Shown here piece after piece: positions 7,388-15,494 of a DNA stretch of 34,750 bases. Origin of the DNA: Oerskovia merdavium (GTDB lineage Bacteria > Actinomycetota > Actinomycetes > Actinomycetales > Cellulomonadaceae); NCBI RefSeq assembly GCF_014836755.1, contig NZ_JACSQF010000008.1, forward strand, positions 1 through 34,750. Direction: 5' to 3'. Made by a program: the position numbers and the translations under genes. Below the pieces are notes generated by a model. The model had not been told where the DNA came from and searched no databases. It saw nothing but the letters and a program-made list of their open reading frames with translations. Each line of letters starts with the position of its first letter. Position 1 is the first letter of the stretch.

Positions 7388-8044
7388 TCAGTCGAAGACC
7401 GGGCCCTGCGTGCGCGTGCGCTTGAGCTCGAAGAAGCCGGGCGTCGAGGCGACCAGGACGCACCCGTCCCACAGCCGCCCCGCGTCCTCGCCCTTGGGCG
7501 CGGGCGTGACGACCGGACCGAAGAACGCGACGTCGCCGAAAGCGACCACGGGCGTCCCCACGTCCTCGCCCACGCGCGAGATGCCCTCGGCGTGCGAGGC
7601 GCGCAGCTCGGCGTCGTAGCGGTCGCTCGTCGCGTGCTCGGCGAGCGAGGCGGGCAGGCCGACCTCGGCGAGCGACTCGGCGATCACGGCGTCGAAGTCG
7701 CTGCGCCCGCCCGGGTGCAGGCGCGTGCCGATCGCGTCGTAGAGCGGCTTGACGACGTCGTCGCCGTGCTCCTGCTGCGCCGCGATCACGACCCGGACCG
7801 GGCCCCAGCCGCGCTCCATGAGGTCCTGGTACTTCTCCGGCAGCTCGCGGCCCTCGTTGAGGACCGACAGGCTCATGACGTGCCAGCGCACGCTCACGTC
7901 GCGGACCGTGGAGACCTCGTCCATCCACCGGCTCGTCATCCAGGCCCAGGGGCAGAGCGGGTCGAACCAGAAGTCGGCGGTACGCACGGGGGCGTCGGTC
8001 TCGCGCAGGTCGTCAGCGATGTCCGACGTCGTCACAGCAGTCAC
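7388..8044 (-). CDS. DsbA-family, mycothiol-dependent nitroreductase-like protein (Rv2466c family)
   Basis: This 218-residue thioredoxin-fold protein closely follows Mycobacterium tuberculosis Rv2466c along its length: DFWFDPLCPW near the N-terminus, WHVMSLSVLNE, WGPVRV, GEDVGTP, VAFFGPV, and the ending FFELKRTRTQGPVFD. Rv2466c uses mycothiol to reduce substrates through a CPWC active site. Here the motif is CPWA, so Cys31 is kept and the resolving Cys is Ala34, which points to monothiol chemistry with a small thiol. The start is GTG at 8044 with GAGGAG ten bases upstream; a second GTG three codons later is less well placed. It is divergent from pepN. A role in redox or electrophile stress is inferred from the family. 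Confidence 0.88.
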   Translation of the reverse strand: MTAVTTSDIADDLRETDAPVRTADFWFDPLCPWAWMTSRWMDEVSTVRDVSVRWHVMSLSVLNEGRELPEKYQDLMERGWGPVRVVIAAQQEHGDDVVKPLYDAIGTRLHPGGRSDFDAVIAESLAEVGLPASLAEHATSDRYDAELRASHAEGISRVGEDVGTPVVAFGDVAFFGPVVTPAPKGEDAGRLWDGCVLVASTPGFFELKRTRTQGPVFD

Positions 8045-8238
8045 GTGGTCAGGTCTCCTCGGTGGTTCGAAGGTCGGGTGGAGGCAGGACGGACCCGCTC
8101 CCCGAGTGCTCAACGTCACGGACCCCGCACACATTCCTGCAGGCCAGGAGGTCCTCGCAAAGTCCGCGACCGGCAGGTCGCCGCGTGGGAGAATCGTCGT
8201 GGCCTACCGGCCAGCCCGATCCGTACTGAGGAGATGTT

Positions 8239-10800
8239 GTGCCCGGAGAGAACCTCACCCGCGCCGAAGCCGCCGAGCGCGCTGGTGTCGTCACCGTCCG
8301 TTCCTACGAGGTCGCGCTCGACCTCACGACCGGACCCACGACGTTCGGCTCGACCACGGTGGTGCGGTTCGCCGCGACCCCCGGGGCGAGCACCTTCATC
8401 GACCTGATCGCACCGACGGTCCACGAGATCACCCTCAACGGTGAGGCTCTCGACGTCGCCCAGGTCTTCGCGGACTCCCGCATCCAGCTGACGGGCCTCG
8501 CCGCCGAGAACGAGCTCCGCGTCGTCGCGGACGCCGCGTACACCAACTCGGGCGAGGGCCTGCACCGCTTCGTCGACCCGGTCGACGGCGAGGTCTACCT
8601 GTACAGCCAGTTCGAGGTCCCCGACTCGCGCCGCGTGTTCGCCGCGTTCGAGCAGCCCGACCTCAAGGCCACGTTCCAGTTCACGGTCACCGCGCCGTCC
8701 GCCTGGCAGGTCGTGTCGAACTCCCCCACGCCCGAGCCCGTCCCCGCGACGCACGCGACCGACTCCACGGTCGACGCCTCGACGTGGACGTTCGAGCCCA
8801 CGCAGGTCATCTCGACCTACATCACCGCGATCGTGGCTGGCCCCTACGTGGTCGAGCGCTCCGAGCTGACCTCGTCGGACGGCCGCGTGATCCCGCTCGG
8901 CGTGTTCGCGCGCAAGTCCCTCGCGCCGCACCTGGACGCCGACTACATCTTCGAGAAGACCCGCCAGGGCTTCGCCTTCTTCGAGGAGAAGTTCGACTAC
9001 CCGTACCCGTTCGCCAAGTACGACCAGCTCTTCGTGCCCGAGTTCAACGCCGGGGCCATGGAGAACGCGGGCGCCGTGACGTTCACCGAGACCTACGTCT
9101 TCCGCTCCAAGGTGACCGACGCGATCAAGGAGCGTCGCGTCGTGACGATCCTGCACGAGCTCGCGCACATGTGGTTCGGCGACCTGGTCACCATGAAGTG
9201 GTGGAACGACCTGTGGCTCAACGAGTCCTTCGCGGAGTGGGCCTCGACGCTCGCGACCGCCGAGGCGACCGAGTGGCACGAGGCCTGGACGACGTTCGCG
9301 GCCATGGAGAAGTCCTGGGCGTACCGCCAGGACCAGCTCCCCTCGACGCACCCGATCGTCGCGACGATCAACGACCTCGAGGACGTGCAGGTCAACTTCG
9401 ACGGCATCACGTACGCCAAGGGCGGCTCGGTCCTCAAGCAGCTCGTCGCCTGGGTCGGCATCGACGCGTTCATGGCCGGCGTGGCCCAGTACTTCAAGAA
9501 GCACGAGTACCAGAACACCGAGCTGAGCGACCTGCTCACCGAGCTCGAGGCCACGAGCGGACGCGAGCTCGGCTCGTGGTCCAAGCTGTGGCTCGAGACC
9601 GCGGGCGTCAACACCCTGCGCCCCGAGATCGAGCTCGACGCGCACCGACGCATCGTGTCGTTCGCGGTGCTCCAGGAGGCCCCGGCCGACTACCCGACGA
9701 TCCGCCCGCACCGCCTCGCGATCGGTTTCTACAACGTGGTCGGCGGCAACCTCGTGCGCGAGCACCGCATCGAGATCGACGTCGACGGCGTCCGCACCGA
9801 GGTCCCCGAGCTCGCGGGCCTCGACCGTCCGCAGCTCGTGCTGCTCAACGACGACGACCTGGCGTACGCCAAGATCCGTCTCGACGAGTCCTCGCTCGAG
9901 GTCGCGATCGAGCACCTCGCGGACATCACGGACCCGCTCGCGCGCTCGCTCGTGTGGGGCTCGGTCTGGGACGCGACGCGCGACGGCGAGACCCCGGCGG
10001 GCGAGTACGTGCGCCTGGTCCTCGGCAACATCGCCCGCGAGACCGAGTCCACGACGATCCGCACGACGCTCAACCAGCTCGCGCTGGCCGCGAAGTCGTA
10101 CGTGACGCCCGGCAAGCAGGCCGCGACGCTCGCGGTCGTGGGCGACGAGCTGTGGCGCCTCGCCCAGTCGGCACAGGCCGGCACCGACGCGCAGTTCCAG
10201 TTCGTGAAGTTCTTCGCGCACCTCGCCTCGACCCCGGCTCACGCCGACGCGCTGCGCGGGCTGCTCGACGGGACCGTGACGCTCGAGGGCCTCGAGATCG
10301 ACACCGACCTGCGCTGGGAGATCCTCGAGGGCCTCGTCCTCCTGGGCCGTGCGGACCAGGCCGAGGTCGACGCCGCACTCGCCCAGGACCACACCGCCAC
10401 GGGCCAGCAGTCGGCGGCCCGTGCGACCGCGACGGCCCCGACGACGGCGGCCAAGCTCGCCGCGTTCGCGTCGCTCGTGGACTCGGACGAGGCACCCAAC
10501 GCGATCGTGCGCGCCACGACGCAGGGCTTCCAGCACGTCAACGACCCGGCCGTCCTGGCCCCGCTCGTCGAGAAGTACTTCGCCTCGCTGACCACGCTGT
10601 GGGCCGAGCGGAGCTACCACATCGCCGAGACGCTCGTCGTGGGGCTCTACCCCGCGCCGCTCGCGAACGCCGAGCTGCGCGACGCGACGCAGGCCTGGCT
10701 CGACTCCCACGCCGACGCCGCCCCCGCGCTGCGTCGTCTGGTCGTCGAGAACCTCGCAGGCGTCGAGCGGGCGCTCGCGGCGCAGGCCGCGGACGTCTGA
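8239..10800 (+). CDS. pepN: Aminopeptidase N (M1 family)
   Basis: Zinc aminopeptidase of 853 residues that removes N-terminal amino acids from peptides. The exopeptidase motif GAMEN is at residues 272-276. The zinc site HELAH is at 306-310 with Glu329 in NESFAEW (HExxH-x18-E), followed by WGxx-like context MKWWNDLWLNE. The C-terminal half (from about residue 520) is the helical ERAP1_C-like domain. Length and order match the actinobacterial PepN type. No signal peptide is seen, so it should be cytosolic. The GTG start has GAGGAG five bases upstream; the ATG at 8234 is out of frame. The 194-bp region to the divergent Rv2466c-like gene presumably holds both promoters, but I see no clear boxes. 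It ends at a 23-bp hairpin. Confidence 0.95.
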   Translation: MPGENLTRAEAAERAGVVTVRSYEVALDLTTGPTTFGSTTVVRFAATPGASTFIDLIAPTVHEITLNGEALDVAQVFADSRIQLTGLAAENELRVVADAAYTNSGEGLHRFVDPVDGEVYLYSQFEVPDSRRVFAAFEQPDLKATFQFTVTAPSAWQVVSNSPTPEPVPATHATDSTVDASTWTFEPTQVISTYITAIVAGPYVVERSELTSSDGRVIPLGVFARKSLAPHLDADYIFEKTRQGFAFFEEKFDYPYPFAKYDQLFVPEFNAGAMENAGAVTFTETYVFRSKVTDAIKERRVVTILHELAHMWFGDLVTMKWWNDLWLNESFAEWASTLATAEATEWHEAWTTFAAMEKSWAYRQDQLPSTHPIVATINDLEDVQVNFDGITYAKGGSVLKQLVAWVGIDAFMAGVAQYFKKHEYQNTELSDLLTELEATSGRELGSWSKLWLETAGVNTLRPEIELDAHRRIVSFAVLQEAPADYPTIRPHRLAIGFYNVVGGNLVREHRIEIDVDGVRTEVPELAGLDRPQLVLLNDDDLAYAKIRLDESSLEVAIEHLADITDPLARSLVWGSVWDATRDGETPAGEYVRLVLGNIARETESTTIRTTLNQLALAAKSYVTPGKQAATLAVVGDELWRLAQSAQAGTDAQFQFVKFFAHLASTPAHADALRGLLDGTVTLEGLEIDTDLRWEILEGLVLLGRADQAEVDAALAQDHTATGQQSAARATATAPTTAAKLAAFASLVDSDEAPNAIVRATTQGFQHVNDPAVLAPLVEKYFASLTTLWAERSYHIAETLVVGLYPAPLANAELRDATQAWLDSHADAAPALRRLVVENLAGVERALAAQAADV

Positions 10801-10816
10801 GGCTGACCCACCGCTG

Positions 10817-10869
10817 ACGACCGACGCCGGGGTGGAGGGGAAGGTTCCCTCCACCCCGGCGTCGGTCGT
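10817..10869. terminator. 23-bp perfect hairpin after pepN
   Basis: Bases 10817-10839 pair without mismatch with 10847-10869 around a seven-base loop. It starts 16 bases after the pepN stop. It is the longest perfect inverted repeat noticed in the window, and two Ts follow it. It stands between convergent pepN and malQ. Confidence 0.85.
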
Positions 10870-10882
10870 TCCCGTGCGTGCG

Positions 10883-10953
10883 CGAGGTAGTAGCAGGGCA
10901 GCGTCGAGGGAGAGGGCCGGAACCCTCTCCCTCGGCGTCGGACCACTACCTCG
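10883..10953 (-). terminator. Two-tier hairpin after malQ
   Basis: An inner stem of 14 pairs (10903-10916 with 10923-10936, one T-G wobble) is capped by CCGGAA. An outer stem of nine pairs joins CGAGGTAGT (10883-10891) with ACTACCTCG (10945-10953), separated by unpaired flanks. It lies nine bases beyond the malQ stop on the minus strand. Confidence 0.65.
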
Positions 10954-10962
10954 GCAGCAGGA

Positions 10963-13143
10963 TCAGGACAGCGCCTCGCGCATGACCTTCGCGAGCGAGA
11001 GCAGCCGAGCGTTGTCGAACAGGTCCTCGAGCAGCACCACGTTGCCGGACGGGTCGCCCAGGGGCACCTTCCAGTTGGGGTACTCCTGGTCCGTGCCGGG
11101 CTGGTTCTGCGTGCGTCGCTCCCCCACGGCGTCGGCGAGGGAGACCCCGAGGAGCACCGCGGGCGACTGGGCGACCAGCACGTGCAGGGCCTCGACGAGC
11201 TCCCGCTCCGACGGGTCCTCGCCGACGAGCCCGCGCTCGACGAGCAGCGCGACCATCGTGTCCCGCTCCTCGCGCGCCTCACGGCGGACCACGTACGCGG
11301 GCTCGGTCAGCAGGCCCAGCCGCTCGCGCAGGTCCACGTGCTCGCCCGCGAGGTATCCGGCGGTCGGCGGCAGGTCGTGGGTCGTGATCGTGGCGAGCGC
11401 GAGCCGACGGTACGCCTCAGGAGGCAGCGGGTGCCCGCCCTCCCCCTTCTCGAACCACAAGACCGAGGTGCCGAGGATGCCGCGCTCGGTCAGGTAGTCA
11501 CGGACCCAGGGCTCGAACACCCCGAGGTCCTCGCCGATCACGACCGCTCCGGCGCGCTGCGCCTCGAGGCACAGGATCCCGATGAGCGCCTCGTGGTCGT
11601 AGCGGACGTAGGCTCCCGCGTCGGCGCGCGCCGCTCCCGGGATCCACCAGAGCCGGAACAGCCCGATGATGTGGTCGACCCGGATCGCGCCCGCGTGCCG
11701 CAGCACGGTGCGCAGCAGGTCGCGGTACGGCGCGTAGCCGGCCTTGGCGAGCGCCTGCGGGTGCCACGGCGGCTGGGACCAGTTCTGGCCCTGCTGGTTG
11801 TACATGTCGGGCGGCGCGCCGACCGTCACGCCCCCGGCGAGAACGCCGCGGTGCGCCCACGCGTCCGCGCCGTGCGGGTGCACGCCCACCGCGAGGTCGT
11901 GCATCACACCGATCGACATGCCGGCCTCGCGGGCCGTGCGCTGCGCGACCTCGAGCTGCTCGTCCGCGACCCACTGGAGCCAGCAGTAGAAGTCGACCTG
12001 GTCGTCGAGCTGCTCGCGCAGCGCCGCCACCCCGGGGGACGACGGGTCGAGCGCGTACGGCGGCCAGTCCTGGTCACCGAAGTGGTCGGCGAGCGCGCAC
12101 CACGTCGCGAAGTCCTCGAGCCCCTTGCCCTGCTCGGCGCGGAACGCGTCGAGCGCCGCCTGCCGGGCCGTCGAGCGCGGCGCGGCGAACACGACCTCGA
12201 GCGCAGCCTTCTTGGCCTCCCACGCGGCGTCGCGGTCGATCGGCCCGGGGTCGGAGCTGAGGTCGCGGACGGGGTCGAAGGCCCACTCGACGAGCGACCT
12301 GTCGGCCGCCGTGAGGTAGCCCGTCTCGCGCACGTCCTCGACGCGGATGTACAGCGGGTTGACGAAGCGCCTGCTCGTGGGCAGGTAGGGCGAGGGCGTC
12401 ATGGGGGTCCGTGGCTCGGCCGCGGCCAGGGGGTTCACGAGCACGAAGTCCGCGCCGGCCCGGTGCGCGCCGAGCCAGGCGAGGTCGGCGAGGTCCGCCA
12501 GGTCCCCGACTCCCCACGAGGCGCGCGAGCGCACCGAGTAGAGCTGCGTCATGAGGCCCCAGGCACGACCTCCCGAGCGCAGGGGGTCAGGAAGCTCCAG
12601 GCGCTGCGGCGTCACGACGAGCGTCGCGCGGGCCTGCGTCCCGTCGCTCGTCGCGTGGATCTCGTGCCACCCCAGGGGCAGGTCCTCGGGGACGGCGAAG
12701 GTCGCTCGACCCACGGCCCGCCCGTCGACCGTGCGGGGCTCGACGTAGTCGTCGACCTGCGGCAGGTCGCGCCGTTCGCGCACCGCAGGTGCCGTCGACC
12801 GGTAGCCAGGCGCCTCGGGAGACTCGAGCTCGACCCACACCTCGACCTGCGCACCGTCCGTGACGTGCACGGGGAAGCGCGCGCCGACGCCCTGCCGGAC
12901 GACGACCGTGGGCGGCAGCATCTGGCGCCAGGTGTCGTCCTCGGAGTGCTCGAGGCTCACGGCGACCTTCTCGGGGGACGAGGCGGGCACCCCGAGCGCC
13001 TCGAGCACCGCGACGAGGGTCTGTGCGCTCACGGGGCGACGTTCCCCGTCGAACCCCCAGAAGTCGGGCGCCACTCCGTGGACCGCGGCCAGCTGGACCA
13101 GCGGTTCGGGCACGTCGGCCGTGACATGTTGGAGAGCGCTCAC
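10963..13143 (-). CDS. malQ: 4-alpha-glucanotransferase (amylomaltase)
   Basis: This 726-residue GH77 enzyme moves alpha-1,4-glucan segments between maltodextrins. Key residues are all present: nucleophile Asp490 in AIRVDHIIGLFRLWW, acid/base Glu538 in VVIGEDLGVF, and Asp590 in TTHDLPPTAGY. RASWGVGDLADLA and QEYPNWKVPLGD near the C-terminus are further GH77 marks. The N-terminal 150 residues or so form the extra domain seen in actinobacterial and E. coli MalQ. The frame runs open past the start, over the neighbouring channel gene, but the GTG at 13143 fits the domain start and has CAGGAT exactly six bases before it. No other maltose or glycogen gene is in the window. It is divergent from the mscS gene. 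Confidence 0.93.
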   Translation of the reverse strand: MSALQHVTADVPEPLVQLAAVHGVAPDFWGFDGERRPVSAQTLVAVLEALGVPASSPEKVAVSLEHSEDDTWRQMLPPTVVVRQGVGARFPVHVTDGAQVEVWVELESPEAPGYRSTAPAVRERRDLPQVDDYVEPRTVDGRAVGRATFAVPEDLPLGWHEIHATSDGTQARATLVVTPQRLELPDPLRSGGRAWGLMTQLYSVRSRASWGVGDLADLADLAWLGAHRAGADFVLVNPLAAAEPRTPMTPSPYLPTSRRFVNPLYIRVEDVRETGYLTAADRSLVEWAFDPVRDLSSDPGPIDRDAAWEAKKAALEVVFAAPRSTARQAALDAFRAEQGKGLEDFATWCALADHFGDQDWPPYALDPSSPGVAALREQLDDQVDFYCWLQWVADEQLEVAQRTAREAGMSIGVMHDLAVGVHPHGADAWAHRGVLAGGVTVGAPPDMYNQQGQNWSQPPWHPQALAKAGYAPYRDLLRTVLRHAGAIRVDHIIGLFRLWWIPGAARADAGAYVRYDHEALIGILCLEAQRAGAVVIGEDLGVFEPWVRDYLTERGILGTSVLWFEKGEGGHPLPPEAYRRLALATITTHDLPPTAGYLAGEHVDLRERLGLLTEPAYVVRREAREERDTMVALLVERGLVGEDPSERELVEALHVLVAQSPAVLLGVSLADAVGERRTQNQPGTDQEYPNWKVPLGDPSGNVVLLEDLFDNARLLSLAKVMREALS

Positions 13144-13348
13144 GAGGCGATCCTGCCAGAGCACGACCCGCTCGGCAGACCTTCGGCCCGGCGCGGCGTC
13201 GCCCCGGCCACCGGGCCGCGCCTGCACCCACCCCCGTGGCGCCCCGTCACAGGTCCCGCACGCCGCCTGCGCAGACCCTGCCCGTGCTCTCCTGGTGAGG
13301 CTCGTCACGCGGGGTGCGCGACGCCGTCGGGCGCCCTGCGGGGACCGG

Positions 13349-13354
13349 TAGCCT
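13349..13354 (+). promoter_or_regulatory. Probable -10 box of a leaderless mscS transcript
   Basis: TAGCCT is followed by six bases and then the ATG at 13361. No Shine-Dalgarno sequence precedes the ATG. TANNNT at this distance is the usual actinobacterial pattern for a transcript that begins at the start codon. On the other strand CAGGAT (13150-13155) sits the same way before malQ. The rest of the 217-bp divergent region shows nothing else I can support. Confidence 0.5.
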
Positions 13355-13360
13355 GCCGGG

Positions 13361-14470
13361 ATGGCATCACCGACCCCGACCCCCCTCGACGACGTCACTG
13401 ACAAGATCGCCGACCAGGCCAACGTCTGGCTCGAGTGGTTCCTCGGTGCTCCCCTCCGGATCATCCTCATCATCGCGATCGGCTCGGTCGCGCTGGCCGT
13501 GGTCCGGCGCATCATCGGCAACGTCACCGAGCACATCGCGGACGGCACCCCGATCACCGACCGCCGCGGCATGAAGGGCCTCAAGGGCCTCTCCGAGTCT
13601 CCCGTGGGCACCATCCTGGTGCGTGCCAACCCGCTCACGAGCGCCCGCCGCGCACAGCGCGCCCGGACGATCGGGTCGGTCCTGCGCTCGACGGCCAACA
13701 TCCTGTTCGGGACGACCATCGTCCTCATGGTCCTCACCGAGCTCGGGATGAACATCGCACCGTTCCTCGCCTCGGCGGGCATCGTCGGTGTCGCGCTCGG
13801 GTTCGGCGCCCAGAGCCTCGTCAAGGACTTCCTCTCGGGGACCTTCATGCTGCTCGAGGACCAGTACGGCGTGGGCGACTCGGTCGACTTCGGGGTCGTG
13901 TCCGGGACCGTCGAGGAGGTCGCGCTGCGCGTGACCAAGGTCCGCGACGGGGACGGCACCCTCTGGTACATCCGCAACGGCGAGATCCTGCGCACGGGCA
14001 ACAAGTCGCAGGAGTGGGGCCGAGCCTCGGCCGAGGTGCACGTCGCCTACTTCGCGGACCTCGACGAGGTCCAGCGCTGCCTGCGCGAGGCGGGCGAGGA
14101 GGTCGCCGCGGACCCCGTCCTGGGGACCTACCTGCTGGAGCAGCCTGCCGTGTCCGGCATCGAGTCCATGAGCCCCGAGGAGCTCGTGCTCAAGGTCAGC
14201 GTCAAGACCCAGGCCTCGATGCAGGGCGAGATCTCCCGGGCGCTGCGCAAGGCGGCCCGCGAGCGCCTCGCCGCGGCCCACGTCCCGATGGCCGGGGCCG
14301 AGGACCCCTCGACGGTCGAGGCGGACCCCGTCGACCACCTGCTCGTCCCCGCCCACGGGACGCCGCCCGCGCAGGTGTCGGCTCCCGCGAGCGCCACCGC
14401 GCCCCGCGACGCGGTGCGTCAGGAACTGCCCCAGGACACCGTCCAGGCGTCACCGCAGGCAGAGCGCTAG
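13361..14470 (+). CDS. mscS: MscS-family mechanosensitive ion channel
   Basis: This 369-residue channel opens under membrane tension to release solutes on osmotic downshock. Three membrane segments fit the family: about 31-53, about 109-131, and the pore-lining helix 132-165, which contains the Gly/Ala-rich IVGVALGFGAQSLVKDFLSG pattern. The beta domain follows with DQYGVGDSVDF and the conserved WYIRNGEI. Charged linker residues 55-105 are longer than in the E. coli protein. The tail after about 300 is Pro/Ala/Gln-rich and probably disordered. A TANNNT box ends six bases before the ATG, so the mRNA is probably leaderless. It converges on the PTS EIIA gene with 31 bp between stops and no clear hairpin. 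Confidence 0.92.
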   Translation: MASPTPTPLDDVTDKIADQANVWLEWFLGAPLRIILIIAIGSVALAVVRRIIGNVTEHIADGTPITDRRGMKGLKGLSESPVGTILVRANPLTSARRAQRARTIGSVLRSTANILFGTTIVLMVLTELGMNIAPFLASAGIVGVALGFGAQSLVKDFLSGTFMLLEDQYGVGDSVDFGVVSGTVEEVALRVTKVRDGDGTLWYIRNGEILRTGNKSQEWGRASAEVHVAYFADLDEVQRCLREAGEEVAADPVLGTYLLEQPAVSGIESMSPEELVLKVSVKTQASMQGEISRALRKAARERLAAAHVPMAGAEDPSTVEADPVDHLLVPAHGTPPAQVSAPASATAPRDAVRQELPQDTVQASPQAER

Positions 14471-14501
14471 CAGAGCGCTCGCCGGGCGCCGGTCGGCCGC
14501 C

Positions 14502-15023
14502 TCAGGACCAGGTCAGGACGGGCTCGCCCGCAGAGACCTGGGTCCCGGGGGGAACCAGGGACGCGAGCAGCCCGGGGTCGCCCTGGAGCGCGATCACGGG
14601 GCACACCGTGGACAGCCCGAGCGCGGCCACCCGGGCGGGCTCCCAGGTGATGAGCGTCGCGCCCACCTCGACGCGGTCTCCTGCCTCGACGTGGAGCTGG
14701 AACCCCTCACCACCGAGCCTGACCGTGTCGATCCCGAGGTGCACGAGGACCGTGCGCCCCTCGGCGGTCTCGAGCGCGAACGCGTGCGGGAACAGCGACC
14801 CGATGGTCCCTGACACCGGCGCCACGACCGTCGAGACCCCGGCCGCGTCCGCCCCGGGCTCGATCGCCAGCCCGGGGCCCACGAACTCCTGGGAGAACAC
14901 CGGGTCGGGGACCTCCTCGAGCGCTACGACCGTCCCCGCCAGCGGCGCGGTGACCACGAGGCCCGGCCCGTCGTGCGCCGAGCCGGGCCTCGTGGGCCGT
15001 GCGTCCTGTCCGCTGCGGGGCAT
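14502..15023 (-). CDS. crr: PTS glucose-type EIIA component
   Basis: This 173-residue phosphocarrier passes phosphate from HPr to the EIIB domain of a sugar permease. His95 in VLVHLGIDTV is the phosphorylated residue, and His80 in GSLFPHAFAL is the second conserved histidine of the site. An N-terminal extension of about 20 residues precedes GLVVTAPLAG. The start ATG is nine bases after the EIIB stop, with only a weak GAG upstream, so translation probably depends on EIIB. In actinobacteria such a stand-alone IIA often serves glucose or N-acetylglucosamine uptake. The sugar is not decided by this sequence. Confidence 0.92.
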   Translation of the reverse strand: MPRSGQDARPTRPGSAHDGPGLVVTAPLAGTVVALEEVPDPVFSQEFVGPGLAIEPGADAAGVSTVVAPVSGTIGSLFPHAFALETAEGRTVLVHLGIDTVRLGGEGFQLHVEAGDRVEVGATLITWEPARVAALGLSTVCPVIALQGDPGLLASLVPPGTQVSAGEPVLTWS

Positions 15024-15032
15024 CTGCTCGCG

Positions 15033-15263
15033 TCAGCGCAGGGTGTCGAGCTCGGCGGCGAGGTTGTCGGCCTCCGGGCCGACGATCACCTGGATGATCC
15101 GTCCCGATCGCACCACGCCGAAGGCCCCCGTGGCCTTGAGCCGGGCCTCGTCCACGAGCGTCGGGTTGGTCACCTCGACGCGCAGCCGGGTGATGCAGGG
15201 TTCGAGGTCGACGACGTTCTGCTGTCCGCCGAGCGCCTCGAGGATCTGCTGTGCCTTGCTCAT
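15033..15263 (-). CDS. PTS glucose/N-acetylglucosamine-type EIIB component (stand-alone)
   Basis: This 76-residue EIIB domain carries the phosphorylated Cys23 in EPCITRLRVEV, followed by the usual GVVRSGRIIQVIVGPEA. EIIB receives phosphate from EIIA and hands it to the sugar in the EIIC permease. AGGAG lies seven bases before the ATG, a good ribosome site. It forms a two-gene unit with crr. There is no EIIC here, so it must work with a permease encoded elsewhere, as with the split GlcNAc systems of Streptomyces. The 231 bp up to divergent ptsI should hold both promoters; GTCCGC and GCGGAC around 15406-15420 form a short inverted repeat that could be an operator, but this is weak. Confidence 0.92.
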   Translation of the reverse strand: MSKAQQILEALGGQQNVVDLEPCITRLRVEVTNPTLVDEARLKATGAFGVVRSGRIIQVIVGPEADNLAAELDTLR

Positions 15264-15494
15264 GTACGAACTCCTGACTCCTGTGCTGCGGGCGCCGTTG
15301 CCTGTGCGAAGGACTGCGGACAGGCCTCTTTCCTCCACCCTAGTCTCAGTCGGCGCTCGGAGGGCGCGGGCGTGCGGGCGATTTCGGCAGGGGACCACGT
15401 GCCCGTCCGCTTGGCGGACCGCACGCGGCTGGGGAACACTGCGGGTGAGGACACCGGCCGATCGCCGGACCCGACCAAGACCTTGGAGGACGAC

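Noticed and set aside
8116-10854. A 912-codon open frame on the minus strand opposite pepN
   Set aside because: It is antisense to a clear M1 aminopeptidase, its translation is a low-complexity mix of Arg/Val/Leu/Asp/Glu, and it matches no family. Such frames arise from the extreme GC bias.
13144-14004. N-terminal extension of malQ up to 14004
   Set aside because: The extension is antisense to the mscS gene and has no homology. The MalQ domain begins at the GTG at 13143, with a well-placed CAGGAT box.
14471-14501. Terminator between mscS and crr
   Set aside because: Only short GC palindromes (AGCGCT and GCCG/CGGC) are present; no convincing stem.
14973-15494. Upstream extension of ptsI
   Set aside because: It would cross the EIIB gene. 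The GTG at 15495 has a strong GGAGG and gives the normal enzyme I length.
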